Source: an uncultured Porphyromonadaceae bacterium
GTDB taxonomy: Bacteria > Bacteroidota > Bacteroidia > Bacteroidales > Muribaculaceae
Length of the DNA: 64,000 nt
Reading direction: 5' to 3'
NCBI GenBank assembly: GCA_900541865.1
Contig: UQLO01000004.1
Span: 1-64,000, forward strand
The notes under the pieces are model-generated. The model was given only the letters and a program-made list of their open reading frames with translations, had not been told where the DNA came from and searched no databases. Positions within the stretch are counted from its first letter, which is position 1, and each line of letters starts with the position of its first letter. Positions 42,882 through 52,897 of this stretch are shown here, in pieces. The translations under genes and the position numbers were made by a program.

Positions 42882-43439
42882 ATGGCAGAAACCGTCTACA
42901 ATCCCATGCAGACCGTCAAGAGGCGTTTCTTCGCCATGCGCAACGGCGTCATCGCCGAGGTGCTGCGCAAGGCAGGCTCGCCCTTTCGAATCATCTTCGG
43001 TCTCAACCTCCCGCAGATAGTGGACATAGCACGCGGCATAGGCCGCGACCCCGAGCTGGGGCGCGCGCTGTGGGCCAACAGCACCACTCGCGAGAGCATG
43101 CTTCTTGCGCCCATGCTTATGGAGCCGGCGGAATTCACACGCGCCGAGGCACGCTCCTGGGCAGAAAGCGTAGGCGCGGTCGAAGTTGCCGACATTCTGT
43201 GCCACCGCCTGCTGCGCCATGTTCCCTATGCCGCCGAGATGGGCGCTGAGCTGGCCGACAGCACCGACGCCATGCAGCGCTATTTGGGTGCCCGGCTAAT
43301 GATGAATATAGTCGGGCAGTACCCTGGAGCAGCGAAGGCCGTTGCCGAAAAAGTGGCGGCAGCCGCCAACCCTCTAACCGACCGCCTGGCTGCCATGCTC
43401 GCCGAGGAGGCTCGCTTTTATCTCGACGACCAGCAATGA
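42882..43439 (+). CDS. AlkD-like HEAT-repeat protein (DNA alkylation repair family)
   Basis: A 185-residue all-helical protein starting MAETVYNPMQTVKRRFFAMR. The pattern of short helices, ALWANSTTRESMLLAPMLM, RSWAESVGAVEVADILCHRLL and repeats of Ala-rich helices resemble the compact AlkD family, which excises alkylated bases. The match is by eye and the protein is shorter than E. coli-type AlkC/D, so activity is uncertain. Its stop overlaps menD (ATGA), so it is co-translated with the menaquinone genes in the position where isochorismate synthase often stands. Confidence 0.6.
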   Translation: MAETVYNPMQTVKRRFFAMRNGVIAEVLRKAGSPFRIIFGLNLPQIVDIARGIGRDPELGRALWANSTTRESMLLAPMLMEPAEFTRAEARSWAESVGAVEVADILCHRLLRHVPYAAEMGAELADSTDAMQRYLGARLMMNIVGQYPGAAKAVAEKVAAAANPLTDRLAAMLAEEARFYLDDQQ

Positions 43440-45082
43440 AGCCAACCGTAGCCAAGGCCAACTGCACCATCCTCGCCGACTTGCTCGCGTCGTACGGCGT
43501 AGAGCACGTTGTGCTTTGTCCCGGTTCGCGCAATGCGCCTGTGTCGCTGGCTATAGAGCGCTCCGGAAAGTACCGCACCCACGTCATCATCGACGAGCGC
43601 AGCGGAGCCTTCGTCGCTTTGGGCATGGCAAAAGAGACGGGCCGACCCGTTGCGGTTGCAGTTACCTCCGGCACAGCCCTTCTGAACTGCGCGCCGGCAG
43701 TGGCGGAGGCTTATTATGCCCGCGTTCCGCTTATAATAGTGTCGGCCGACCGTCCGGAAAGGTGGATAGACCAGCGCGACAGCCAGACCATACGGCAGCC
43801 AGGAGCACTGGCAAACATAGTGCGCGACACCGTCGACGCACCCGACACCCTCGAGCCCTCCCACATCAACCTGCTGATCAACAGAGCGCTCACCGCGGCT
43901 ACGGGCAACATACCCGGCCCGGTGCACATCAACCTGCCGCTCGACAAGCCTCTGACAGCACTGATTCCAAGCGAAAAAGCGGTCAGGGGCCATAAAATCC
44001 ACACCGACTTCGCCATATCGCCTTCGCCGGAAGCCCGTGCCGACATCTACGTCCGGCTGACCAACATGGACAAAGTGCTCGTGGTCGCCGGCTCCGGCTG
44101 CGACCTCTCCGGCGTGCGATTCGGAGGGGCAGGCAACATCGCGCTGCTGGCAGATTTAAGCGCCAACTGCGCCGATGCAGTTTGCAGCCCAACATCCTTC
44201 GACAGCCACATCCTCGGCAAAGACCTGGAGCCGGATGTGATAGTCAATCTCGGAGGCACCATCGTCTCCGACCATTTCAAGGCCTTTCTGCGCCGCTGCT
44301 CCTGCCCGACAGTCAACATCGGCTTCGACGACGCCCCCGTGGATACCTTCGGACGACTTGAGCGCCAGACACAGATCTCTCCCCGCGTCTTCATGGAGCA
44401 GTGGGACGACTATATCAAAAGAAGCGGCATAAAAACCGGCTCGGAATACTCCTTGAACTGGCGGGAACTTTATGGGGAGGAATTCTCTATTCCTTGGGGT
44501 GAGAAACTAAGCGATTACGAGACCCTTCTACATCTCTACCGCGCGCTTATGGGCGAAAATAAGAAAAGCGGCCTTACCCTCTTTTTGGCAAACGGCATGA
44601 CCGCTCGCTATGCCCAGCTTTTCAGGTGGCCGGCCAAGGTGGTCGACCAGCGGGGAGTAAGCGGCATCGAAGGCTGCACGTCGACCGCCGCCGGAGCCTC
44701 GCTTGCCACCGACAGCACCGTGCTGCTGCTCACCGGCGACATGGGAGCCGCCTACGACATCGGCGCCCTGGCCACCCCCGGACTGCAGGGCAACTTCAAA
44801 ATAGCGGTGACGGACAACGGCGGCGGCGACATCTTCCGCCACGTGCCCACCACACGCGACTTCCCCGAAACAGAGCGACTCTTCGCTGCCGCGCCCCAAC
44901 TCCCCCTGCTCCAGCTTGCGGCAGCCTACGACTTCAACTACTACACCGCCGACAGCCCCGACAGCCTTGAAGAGGCCATAACCCTTTTCCTGGCCGAGCA
45001 AGACCGACCGGCGATACTTCACGTCAAAACCGACCCGGACGCCAACCAACTACACTACAGCACATTCCTATCCCTTAAATAA
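43436..45082 (+). CDS. menD: SEPHCHC synthase (menaquinone pathway)
   Basis: A 548-residue thiamine-diphosphate enzyme that joins 2-oxoglutarate to isochorismate. [20 protein letters not shown] near the N-terminus with the following [17 protein letters not shown] is diagnostic. The ThDP-binding site includes the [12 protein letters not shown] stretch and the [14 protein letters not shown] [14 protein letters not shown] near 455-470. It overlaps the AlkD-like gene by four bases and is followed after one base by menB. Confidence 0.96.
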   Translation: MKPTVAKANCTILADLLASYGVEHVVLCPGSRNAPVSLAIERSGKYRTHVIIDERSGAFVALGMAKETGRPVAVAVTSGTALLNCAPAVAEAYYARVPLIIVSADRPERWIDQRDSQTIRQPGALANIVRDTVDAPDTLEPSHINLLINRALTAATGNIPGPVHINLPLDKPLTALIPSEKAVRGHKIHTDFAISPSPEARADIYVRLTNMDKVLVVAGSGCDLSGVRFGGAGNIALLADLSANCADAVCSPTSFDSHILGKDLEPDVIVNLGGTIVSDHFKAFLRRCSCPTVNIGFDDAPVDTFGRLERQTQISPRVFMEQWDDYIKRSGIKTGSEYSLNWRELYGEEFSIPWGEKLSDYETLLHLYRALMGENKKSGLTLFLANGMTARYAQLFRWPAKVVDQRGVSGIEGCTSTAAGASLATDSTVLLLTGDMGAAYDIGALATPGLQGNFKIAVTDNGGGDIFRHVPTTRDFPETERLFAAAPQLPLLQLAAAYDFNYYTADSPDSLEEAITLFLAEQDRPAILHVKTDPDANQLHYSTFLSLK

Positions 45083-45083
45083 A

Positions 45084-45908
45084 ATGGAAACACGCACCTG
45101 GACCCCCATAAAAGAGTACACCGACATACTCTTCGACCTTTATAAAGGCATAGCCCGCATAACAATCAACCGCCCCAAAGTCTACAACGCCTTCCGCCCC
45201 CAGACCAACCACGAAATCCTCGACGCACTCGGAATCTGCCGCGACCGACAGGACATCCGCGTAGTCGTGCTCACCGGTGCGGGCGACAAAGCCTTCTGCT
45301 CCGGCGGCGACATCAACTACAAAACCTCCGGGGGCTACCGCGATGAAGACGGCACCCCGCGTCTGAACGTGCTCGAAGTGCACAAAGCCATCCGCTCGCT
45401 CGTAAAACCCGTCATCGCGGCCGTCAACGGCTACAGCATAGGCGGGGGCAACGTGCTTCAGGTGGTTTGCGACCTCACCATAGCCTCCGAAAACGCCATC
45501 TTCGGGCAGACCGGACCCAAAGTAGGCAGCTTCGACGCCGGATTCGGCTCCAGCTACCTGGCCCGCTGCGTCGGCCAGAAGAAAGCCCGCGAGATATGGT
45601 TCCTTTGCCGACAGTACAACGCCGCCGAAGCTCTCGAAATGGGCATGATCAACAAAGTGGTGCCTCTTGAGCAGCTCGAGGACGAATACGTCGACTGGGC
45701 CGAAACCATCATGAAGCGCAGCCCCTTCGCAGTGCGAATGATCAAACGCGCCCTCAACGCCGAACTCGACGGCCAGCACGGCCTGATGGAATTTGCCGGC
45801 GACGCCACCCTGATGTACTACCTCATGGATGAAGCCACCGAGGGCAAAAACGCCTTCCTGGAGAAGCGCGACCCCGACTTCGACAAATATCCGCAATTTC
45901 CGGGATGA
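45084..45908 (+). CDS. menB: 1,4-dihydroxy-2-naphthoyl-CoA synthase
   Basis: A 274-residue crotonase-fold enzyme that closes the second ring of menaquinone. Family marks: [45 protein letters not shown] and a C-terminal Tyr/Asp-rich end ([11 protein letters not shown]). It starts one base after menD, and its stop overlaps the menC start (ATGA). Confidence 0.97.
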   Translation: METRTWTPIKEYTDILFDLYKGIARITINRPKVYNAFRPQTNHEILDALGICRDRQDIRVVVLTGAGDKAFCSGGDINYKTSGGYRDEDGTPRLNVLEVHKAIRSLVKPVIAAVNGYSIGGGNVLQVVCDLTIASENAIFGQTGPKVGSFDAGFGSSYLARCVGQKKAREIWFLCRQYNAAEALEMGMINKVVPLEQLEDEYVDWAETIMKRSPFAVRMIKRALNAELDGQHGLMEFAGDATLMYYLMDEATEGKNAFLEKRDPDFDKYPQFPG

Positions 45909-46963
45909 GCATAGCCGCACAGTGGACACCCCTCGACCTTGACTTCGCCTTCGAAGCCGTTACTTCGCGCGAAAGGATGTGGCACCGCCGCACATACCTC
46001 GTGCGGGTGTGGGACACCTCTGCGCCCCAAGTGCGCGGAGTGGGGGAGTGCGGCCTCTTCCGGGGCCTCTCCGCCGACGACACCCCCGACTACGAAGAGC
46101 GCCTGGCGGAGTGGTGCAGCCACCCTGAGGATTGGCGAGGATGCACAATGCCCTCTGTCCGCTTCGGGCTTGAAACCGCCTTCGCCGACCTCGCAGCCGG
46201 GGGGCGCCGAAACTGGACCGACAACAACGACTGGCTCGACGGACGCACCGGCATACCCATCAACGGCCTCATCTGGATGGGCGACCGCAACACTATGTTT
46301 CGGCGCATACAGGAGAAGATTGAAGCCGGATTTAAAGTGCTGAAATTGAAGATTGGAGGCATAAACTTTGAAGAGGAGGTCGAACTACTGCGCTACATCC
46401 GGTCGCGGTTCGGCGCCGACGAGCTCGAAATACGTCTCGACGCCAACGGCAGCATGAGCCCCGCCGACGCCCCCGGACGCCTGGAGCGCCTTAGCGCCTT
46501 CGACATCCACTCGATTGAGCAGCCCGTTCGCGCCGGCCTGACGGATGTGATGGCCCGGCTATGCCGCACCTCGCCGGTGGCCATAGCCCTGGACGAAGAA
46601 CTTATAGGCTGGAAAGAACCCTCCGAGATGGAAGAACTGCTGACGGCTATCCGTCCGCAACATATCATCCTCAAACCAAGCCTTATAGGCGGATTTGAAG
46701 TCGTCGAAAACTACGTAGCCCTCTGCCGGCGCCACAACATAGGCTGGTGGCTGACCTCCGCCCTCGAAAGCAACGTCGGGCTCAACGCCATCGCCCAATG
46801 GACCGCAACCGAAATGAGCCGTGGAGCCATCGTGCCGCAAGGACTCGGCACCGGAATGCTCTACACCAACAACATATCCTCGCCGCTGACCATGCGCGGA
46901 GGCAGCCTGTGCCACAAACCCGGCGCTGCATGGGGCGACCTGAACGCACTGCCATGGAGATAG
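45905..46963 (+). CDS. menC: o-Succinylbenzoate synthase
   Basis: A 352-residue enolase-superfamily enzyme that dehydrates SHCHC to o-succinylbenzoate. The catalytic Lys pair lies in [10 protein letters not shown], the metal-binding Asp in IRLDANGSM, a Glu in HSIEQPVR, Asp in IALDEELIG and a Lys in [12 protein letters not shown]. The order of these is as expected. It overlaps menB by four bases and menE by ten. Confidence 0.94.
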   Translation: MSIAAQWTPLDLDFAFEAVTSRERMWHRRTYLVRVWDTSAPQVRGVGECGLFRGLSADDTPDYEERLAEWCSHPEDWRGCTMPSVRFGLETAFADLAAGGRRNWTDNNDWLDGRTGIPINGLIWMGDRNTMFRRIQEKIEAGFKVLKLKIGGINFEEEVELLRYIRSRFGADELEIRLDANGSMSPADAPGRLERLSAFDIHSIEQPVRAGLTDVMARLCRTSPVAIALDEELIGWKEPSEMEELLTAIRPQHIILKPSLIGGFEVVENYVALCRRHNIGWWLTSALESNVGLNAIAQWTATEMSRGAIVPQGLGTGMLYTNNISSPLTMRGGSLCHKPGAAWGDLNALPWR

Positions 46964-47910
46964 AGCAGTTCAAGGCATATTTCACAGGTCCCGGCGATTG
47001 GGTGGAGGCCCACACCTCCGGCTCGACAGGCGCTCCCAAGCCCATCCGGCTCAGCAAAGCCGACATGCGGCGTTCGGCTCGCGCCAGCAACGCCTTTTTC
47101 GGCATCGGAACCGACTCGCACCTTGCCAGCGCCCTTGCCGCGGACTACATAGCGGGAAAAATGATGTGCGTGCGGGCCCTCGAGGCCGGCTGCCGCCTCA
47201 CCCAACTCGAAGTAAGCTCTCAGGTCGCCATACCGGACAGTCTTGCACCCATCGACCTGCTCTCAGTTGTGCCGGCCCAGCTGCCGTCGCTCATATCGCG
47301 GCCGGACATAAGCCACCATGTTCGGCAAGTGCTGGTTGGAGGCGCGCCGGCCCCTCAGAAACTGCTCGACGAGCTCAGCGCCACCGGAGTCAAAGTGTGG
47401 GTAAGCTACGGAATGACAGAAACATGCAGCCATGTAGCCCTTGCGCGCGGCGACGACCCCTCGCGCACCTTCAGAGCCATGCCGGGCATAAGCTTCAGCA
47501 CCGATTCCGACAACCGCCTCATCATCCACGCGCCGGACTACACCTTCGGGGAGCTGGCCACCAACGACATCGTGGACCTCGACAGCCCTAGCGCCTTCCG
47601 CTGGCTCGGACGCGCCGACAACGCCATAAACTCCGGTGGCATCAAACTCTTTCCCGAGCAACTTGAGAAGGAATACGGCGCCGTGCTGCCCCCGGAGGCC
47701 GTCTACTACGTCGCCTCCCGGCCCAGCGAGCGTTGGGGCAGCGAGACGGTGCTGGTTGTGGAGGGTAGTGCCGACTATGCCGACCGGCTGATGAGCATCC
47801 TTCAAACCTCCGGCATCGACCGCCGACACCTCCCCAAGGCAGTGGAGGCCGTAGCCCGCCTGCCGCGCACCTCCACCGGCAAAATAATCCGCAAAAAGAA
47901 CAAAACCTGA
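46954..47910 (+). CDS. menE: o-Succinylbenzoate-CoA ligase
   Basis: A 318-residue AMP-forming ligase that activates o-succinylbenzoate. AHTSGSTGAPKPIRLSKAD is the P-loop, SYGMTETCSHVAL the adenine motif, GRADNAINSGGIKLFPEQ the hinge and LPRTSTGKIIRKK the catalytic Lys motif. It is short compared with typical MenE (about 450) but is like the compact Bacteroidota form. The ATG at 46954 is preferred to the in-frame start at 46747 that overlaps menC. It overlaps menC by ten bases. Confidence 0.92.
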   Translation: MEIEQFKAYFTGPGDWVEAHTSGSTGAPKPIRLSKADMRRSARASNAFFGIGTDSHLASALAADYIAGKMMCVRALEAGCRLTQLEVSSQVAIPDSLAPIDLLSVVPAQLPSLISRPDISHHVRQVLVGGAPAPQKLLDELSATGVKVWVSYGMTETCSHVALARGDDPSRTFRAMPGISFSTDSDNRLIIHAPDYTFGELATNDIVDLDSPSAFRWLGRADNAINSGGIKLFPEQLEKEYGAVLPPEAVYYVASRPSERWGSETVLVVEGSADYADRLMSILQTSGIDRRHLPKAVEAVARLPRTSTGKIIRKKNKT

Positions 47911-47921
47911 CAAAGAACCAT

Positions 47922-48626
47922 ATGCTTCCGGAAATATTATACGAGGACAACCACATACTGATTGTCAACAAGCACTCGGGAGAAATAGTGCAAGGCGACA
48001 AAACGGGCGACGAACCCCTTGTTGAAACGCTCAAAAAATACATCAAAGAGCGCGACGGCAAGCCCGGCAACGTGTTCCTCGGCGTAGTGCACCGCCTTGA
48101 CCGCCCCGTGAGCGGCGCAGTGATGTTCGCCAAGACCTCAAAGGCCCTGTCGCGCCTCAACGCCATGTTTGCCTCGGGCGAGGTCCACAAAACCTACTGG
48201 GCCATAACGCGCAACACCCCTCGGCAACCCACAGCCACCCTGACGCACTACATCACCACCACCGAGCGCAACAACAAAAGCTACGCCTCCGACACCCCGC
48301 GCCCCGGAGCCAAGGAAGCACGGCTGAAATATACCGAAATAGCCGCCACCGACCGCTACCGCCTTCTCGAAGTACAGCTCATGACAGGTCGCAAGCACCA
48401 AATACGCGTGCAGCTCAGCACAATAGGGTGCCCGGTGCGAGGCGACCTAAAATACGGCGACAAACGCAGCAACCCCGACGGCAGCATATCCCTGCACGCC
48501 CGCCGCATAGTCTTCGTGCACCCCGTATCCGGAAAAAACATAGACATCACCGCGCCCGTGCCTGCCGCCGACAACCTCTGGCAGGCCTTGCAGGAGGGCG
48601 TTGAAAATCAGAGCAAGAACCAATGA
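47922..48626 (+). CDS. RluA-family pseudouridine synthase
   Basis: A 234-residue RNA-modifying enzyme. The catalytic Asp lies in VHRLDRPVSGAVMFAKTS (about 48-65). RKHQIRVQLSTIGCPVRGD and YGDKRSN are further marks. It has no S4 domain, so it is the short RluA type that acts on rRNA or tRNA; the exact site is not clear. It follows menE by 11 bases and overlaps fmt by four (ATGA). Confidence 0.93.
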   Translation: MLPEILYEDNHILIVNKHSGEIVQGDKTGDEPLVETLKKYIKERDGKPGNVFLGVVHRLDRPVSGAVMFAKTSKALSRLNAMFASGEVHKTYWAITRNTPRQPTATLTHYITTTERNNKSYASDTPRPGAKEARLKYTEIAATDRYRLLEVQLMTGRKHQIRVQLSTIGCPVRGDLKYGDKRSNPDGSISLHARRIVFVHPVSGKNIDITAPVPAADNLWQALQEGVENQSKNQ

Positions 48627-49606
48627 ACGCAGAAAAACTCAAGATAGTATTTTTCGGCACACCCGAATTTGCCGTCGAAAGCCTCGACGCCCTAATCAAA
48701 GACGGCTTCGACGTGCGCGCCGTAGTCACCATGCCCGACAAAACCGGCGGCCGAGGCAACCGAATTATAGAATCGGCCGTGAAGCAGTATGCCGTAGGCG
48801 CCGGACTGCCCGTGCTTCAGCCCGTCAAACTCAGCGACCCCGAGTTCGTGGCCGCTCTTGAAGCCATCGAAGCTGACCTCTTCATAGTCATCGCCTTCCG
48901 AATGTTGCCGAGAGTGGTGTGGACAATGCCTCCGCTTGGCACCTTCAACCTCCACGCCTCTCTACTGCCACAGTACCGCGGAGCCGCGCCCATCAACCGC
49001 GCCATCATCAACGGCGAGACGCGCAGCGGCGTGACCACCTTCCTGCTCAAGCACGAAATCGACACCGGCGACATCCTGCGGCAAGAGGCAGTCGAAATCG
49101 GTCCCGACGAAAACGTAGGCAGCCTCTACGACCGCCTGATGAAACTCGGCGCCGGAGTGACCGTCGAAACAGTGCGCCAGCTCGCCGCCGGCACCGCGCG
49201 CCCCATCCCGCAGGAGCAGCTTCTGGGAGGCGCCGAGCCTACGCCGGCGCCCAAAATCTTCCACGAGGACTGCCGCATCCGCTGGAGTGCGACCGCGCGG
49301 AGCGTGCACAACCTCGTGCGTGGCCTCTCGCCGGCGCCGGGAGCATGGTGCGAGTTCAGCCTCGGAGGTGCCGAAGGACAGCCTCAGACCACACTCAAAA
49401 TCCTACAGACCAGAGTGGCCACCGACGGCGCAGAGCTACTTCCGGGCCAACTCGAACTGCGCGGGCGCAGACTGCTGAGCGGCACCGGCCAAGGGGCCGT
49501 CGAGCTTGTCACCGTTCAGCCCGCCGGCAAGAAATCCATGGACGCCAAAGCGTGGTACAACGGCCTCCAACCCGGTCGCAACGAGCGTCTGCCGTGGCTA
49601 CTTTGA
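48623..49606 (+). CDS. fmt: Methionyl-tRNA formyltransferase
   Basis: A 327-residue enzyme that formylates initiator Met-tRNA. FFGTPEFAVESLDAL at the start, FNLHASLLPQYRGAAPINRAI with the catalytic His and Asp/Asn, HEIDTGDIL, and the C-terminal OB-fold domain after about 205 (RIRWSATARSVHNLVRGLSP) are all present. It is the last gene of the menD-fmt run. No peptide deformylase gene is adjacent. Confidence 0.96.
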   Translation: MNAEKLKIVFFGTPEFAVESLDALIKDGFDVRAVVTMPDKTGGRGNRIIESAVKQYAVGAGLPVLQPVKLSDPEFVAALEAIEADLFIVIAFRMLPRVVWTMPPLGTFNLHASLLPQYRGAAPINRAIINGETRSGVTTFLLKHEIDTGDILRQEAVEIGPDENVGSLYDRLMKLGAGVTVETVRQLAAGTARPIPQEQLLGGAEPTPAPKIFHEDCRIRWSATARSVHNLVRGLSPAPGAWCEFSLGGAEGQPQTTLKILQTRVATDGAELLPGQLELRGRRLLSGTGQGAVELVTVQPAGKKSMDAKAWYNGLQPGRNERLPWLL

Positions 49607-49648
49607 GGCCCGGGAAGGCATTTTAGCGTTATTTAGCATTCGCGATAG

Positions 49649-49678
49649 TTGAGGTGCAAGATATTTTTTATAATTTTA
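49649..49678 (+). promoter_or_regulatory. Weak promoter candidate ahead of the 49833-52808 unit
   Basis: TTG at 49649-49651, a 19-base spacer and TAATTTTA at 49671-49678 (last base off-consensus). It would leave a leader of about 150 bases (49685-49832). The gap 49607-49832 holds no gene. Confidence 0.35.
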
Positions 49679-49832
49679 CGGCAATAAAGACACGAGGAAC
49701 CCCTCACCGGCTCAGAATGCGTTGAACATTACTGGAAGCGAAACGTTTTTCATATAAAGGATAGCAAAATCCCCAAGAAAAACGGCTCGACAGCCGCGAG
49801 AACAAAAGCAACTGACTCAAACACCTCACACT

Positions 49833-50102
49833 ATGGAAGATTCACACATTCCCACCCCCGAAGAACGTCGTCGCCAACGACAGGAAGAAAGCAGCGGACA
49901 CCGCCCCAACAAAGTGCTCCGCGGCATATTCGGCATAATCATGATTATCGTGTATGTCGGCATGGGTATCCTTCTGCTCATCAACTACTTCGGCTGGGAA
50001 GGCGACTGGGCCTGGACCCGCTACGTTGTAGGCATAATGCTCATCATCTACGGCGGCTGGCGCGCATACCGCCAGATAGCCGGCATCGATTCCAGCATCT
50101 GA
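49833..50102 (+). CDS. Small two-helix membrane protein of unknown function
   Basis: An 89-residue protein. A charged N-terminus (TPEERRRQRQEESSGHRPN) is followed by two hydrophobic helices (GIIMIIVYVGMGILLLINYF and the YVVGIMLIIYGGWRAY stretch). I do not recognise a named family. It lies 20 bases ahead of the PstS-like lipoprotein, and the trio with that gene and the TPR protein is familiar in Bacteroidota, next to ExbB/ExbD/TonB genes that are missing here. Confidence 0.75.
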   Translation: MEDSHIPTPEERRRQRQEESSGHRPNKVLRGIFGIIMIIVYVGMGILLLINYFGWEGDWAWTRYVVGIMLIIYGGWRAYRQIAGIDSSI

Positions 50103-50122
50103 CATCTCCAAACCCACCCAAG

Positions 50123-51133
50123 ATGAAAGCAACCCACGCACTAAGCCTTGGAATCGGCGTCCTCCTTCTGGCAGGCGCCGCTTCCTGCATAGAGCCGCAG
50201 AAAAAAGGCAATTCGTCGACCAGCGGCACCGCCACCTTCGTGTGCGACAACACCTTCGAGAACATCTTCGAGCAGGAAGTGGATGTGTTTGAATACCAGT
50301 ATCCGGACGCGCATCTGCTGGTGCGCTACGCCACACAGTCGGAGGCCTTCGACTCGCTGTTCAGCCTAAACACCCGCACCATAGTAGCAGCCCGCGACAT
50401 CACCGAACAGGAAAAGCGGGCGCTGACGGCAAAATACCGCCGCGAGCGCGACGCCAACGTCAACATTCGCTCGGCACGCATCGCCGTGGACGCCATCGCT
50501 TTCATCGTCAACCGCGAAAACACCTGCGAGAAGCTCACCGTGAGCGAAATCGCCGACATCATCAGCGGACGCACCCAGCAATGGAACGACCTTGAGCCCA
50601 GTCGTCTGGGCCGCATACAGGTCGTAATAGACGGCAACGGCTCCAGTATAGGCACCTACCTTCGAGACAGCGTGCTCCACGGGGGCACACTGGGCGACAA
50701 CGTACAGGCAGCCGGCTCCATACCTCAGGTGTTCGACATCGTGGAGCACCACAAAAACGCCATCGGCGTGCTTGGCGTGAGCTGGATAACCTCCGACATG
50801 GATAGCGCCGACCTCAGCCGCGACTCTCTTGCTGAAAGCATACTGTCGGACGGCCCCGTGATGGGCACCACGCTGACGCAGCGCGTCAAAGTGCTCAAAA
50901 TCAACCGCGACAACGAAGTACGCGCCTACAAGCCCTACCAGCAGTATATCTACGAAGGCTCCTATCCCTTCTTCCGGAGCATCTATATGATTACCACCGC
51001 ATCGACCTCGAACGTGGCCGGCGGCTTCTACTCCTTCGTGACCGGTCCTATCGGCCAGAAGATCATCATGAAGACCGGCATCATGCCAGCGCGAGTGTCC
51101 ATCCAGCAGGTAGAGCTACCGGACCGCGACTGA
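50123..51133 (+). CDS. PstS-like substrate-binding lipoprotein
   Basis: A 336-residue lipoprotein. The lipobox LAGAASC puts the lipidated Cys at about 22. The rest is a periplasmic-binding fold of the PstS type: RIAVDAIAFIVNREN, ISGRTQQWNDLE, VVIDGNGSSIGTYLRDS, IGVLGVSWIT and FVTGPIGQKIIMKTGI. No pstCAB transporter is nearby. In Bacteroidota, members sit next to TonB/ExbD systems, so direct phosphate uptake is not certain. It lies 20 bases after the small membrane protein and 55 before the TPR gene. Confidence 0.82.
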   Translation: MKATHALSLGIGVLLLAGAASCIEPQKKGNSSTSGTATFVCDNTFENIFEQEVDVFEYQYPDAHLLVRYATQSEAFDSLFSLNTRTIVAARDITEQEKRALTAKYRRERDANVNIRSARIAVDAIAFIVNRENTCEKLTVSEIADIISGRTQQWNDLEPSRLGRIQVVIDGNGSSIGTYLRDSVLHGGTLGDNVQAAGSIPQVFDIVEHHKNAIGVLGVSWITSDMDSADLSRDSLAESILSDGPVMGTTLTQRVKVLKINRDNEVRAYKPYQQYIYEGSYPFFRSIYMITTASTSNVAGGFYSFVTGPIGQKIIMKTGIMPARVSIQQVELPDRD

Positions 51134-51188
51134 TCACCTTTCAGGAAAAAGTAAAACAACAAACAATAAATCCAAGTCAATCAGAGAA

Positions 51189-52808
51189 ATGAAAATCAGA
51201 TTCCTTCTGACCTTACTGGCGGGCGCAGTTCTGACTGTATCCGCACAGACCCAGGGCTACAAGGACGGCATTGAATACTACAAGGCCGGACAGTACGAGA
51301 ACGCCCGCACCATCCTCAACCGCACCATCAACGAAAGCGGCACCGACAAGGCACTTGCGTCCTACTATCTCGGTCAGGTTGCCCTGGCTCAGAACGACAA
51401 GGCAGCTGCCCAGCGCTATTTCGACGCCGGCCTTGCCGAAGACCCCGAAAACCCCTACAACTACATAGGCACCGGCGCTCTCGCCCTGATGAACGGCAAC
51501 GAAAGCAAAGCCAAGGACGACTTCAAGCAGGCTCAGAAGCTGGCAAAGAAGAATGCTGATGTCAGCGTGCAGATTGCCCGCGCATATTATAATGTAGACC
51601 CTGTCCGCTACGAAGCCGACATCACCAAGGCTCTGGAGAAGGCCCGCAAGGACTCCAAGCTCAAAGAACCTTCGATCTACATCCTCGAAGGCGACATGCA
51701 GGCAGCCAAGGAAGACTACGGCGGCGCCGCCGGCAGCTACGAAATGGCCATCACCTACGACCCCTCCAACCCCGAGGGCTACGTACAGTATGCCAACGCC
51801 TACTTCAACGTCAACAAAGACTACGCGCTGGATATGCTCCGCAAATACCTTGCCGAGCAGAACCCCAACTCCGCAATGGTACAGCGCGAACTGGCCGAGA
51901 AACTCTTCCGTGCCGACCGCTGGCGCGAAGCTTCCGACCTCTACGGCCAGTACATCCAGAACCCCAACCACTTCCCTGAAGACAAGGCCCGCTACGCCGT
52001 GCTCCTCTATTGGGGCGAACGCTATCCCGAGTCGCTTGCCATCGCACAGGAGATACTCCGTCAGGACCCCTCGAACTTCCTGATGCAGCGCGTGCAGTTC
52101 CTCGACCAGACCGCCCTGCAGCAGTACCAGGCCGCCGCCGACAACGCCCGGAGCTTCTTCGCCGGCAATCCCGGCGCCAACTTCACCCCGAAGGACTACA
52201 CAACCTATGCCGAAGCCCTCTCCGGCCTTGGACAGGACTCTCTGGCCGTGGTTCAGTATGAAGTAGCCGCCGAAAAGTTCCCCGAAAACGGCGACCTCCT
52301 CAAGGACCTCTCCACCGTCTACTCCCGCGCCGGACGCCACGACAAGAGCGCCGAGGCCTACGACCGCTACCTGCAGACACAGGAGAATCCCTCGCTTACC
52401 GACCGCTTCGGTATGGCCGGCCGCTACCTCAACGCCGCCGTTCAGGCCGACAGCGTCAACGCACCCATGCTTTCCGCACGCGGTCTGGAATATCTCACCT
52501 ACGTTCTTGAGCATGCCGAACCGACTCCTATAATGTACCAGCGTCAGGCCCGCCTCTACATCGCCGGCAACGACAAGAAGCCCAACGCCGAAGCCATTGC
52601 CGCATACGACAAAATGCTTGACCTCCTGGACGCCAATCCCGAGAACCGCAACCCGGCCAACCCCAATAACGCCCTCCAGCTCTACAAGGAGGCATATGCC
52701 TTCGAGCAGCTCTTCGCCTCGCTGAACGGCGATGCCGAAAGCACCCAGGCCTGGGGAACCAAGTATCGCGAAATCATGGATCTTATCAACGGCACCACGG
52801 CGCAATAA
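51189..52808 (+). CDS. Secreted TPR-repeat protein
   Basis: A 539-residue protein with a signal peptide (MKIRFLLTLLAGAVLTVSA) followed almost entirely by tetratricopeptide repeats, e.g. GIEYYKAGQYENARTILN, ALASYYLGQVALAQND, RYFDAGLAEDPENPYNY and KSAEAYDRYLQTQENPS. TPR solenoids bind partner proteins; the location is periplasmic or outer-membrane associated. It is the last gene of its unit and ends at a strong terminator. Confidence 0.88.
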   Translation: MKIRFLLTLLAGAVLTVSAQTQGYKDGIEYYKAGQYENARTILNRTINESGTDKALASYYLGQVALAQNDKAAAQRYFDAGLAEDPENPYNYIGTGALALMNGNESKAKDDFKQAQKLAKKNADVSVQIARAYYNVDPVRYEADITKALEKARKDSKLKEPSIYILEGDMQAAKEDYGGAAGSYEMAITYDPSNPEGYVQYANAYFNVNKDYALDMLRKYLAEQNPNSAMVQRELAEKLFRADRWREASDLYGQYIQNPNHFPEDKARYAVLLYWGERYPESLAIAQEILRQDPSNFLMQRVQFLDQTALQQYQAAADNARSFFAGNPGANFTPKDYTTYAEALSGLGQDSLAVVQYEVAAEKFPENGDLLKDLSTVYSRAGRHDKSAEAYDRYLQTQENPSLTDRFGMAGRYLNAAVQADSVNAPMLSARGLEYLTYVLEHAEPTPIMYQRQARLYIAGNDKKPNAEAIAAYDKMLDLLDANPENRNPANPNNALQLYKEAYAFEQLFASLNGDAESTQAWGTKYREIMDLINGTTAQ

Positions 52809-52834
52809 ACCGGCCGTAGATTCCGTTTCCTATA

Positions 52835-52872
52835 CAGGGGGCTTCCCGCCGCGGAAGCCCCCTGTAATTTTT
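52835..52872 (+). terminator. Intrinsic terminator after the TPR gene
   Basis: A perfect 12-bp stem, CAGGGGGCTTCC (52835-52846) with GGAAGCCCCCTG (52853-52864), loop CGCCGC, followed by TAATTTTT. Confidence 0.93.
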
Positions 52873-52897
52873 CTATTCAAGACATCCCGCACACACT

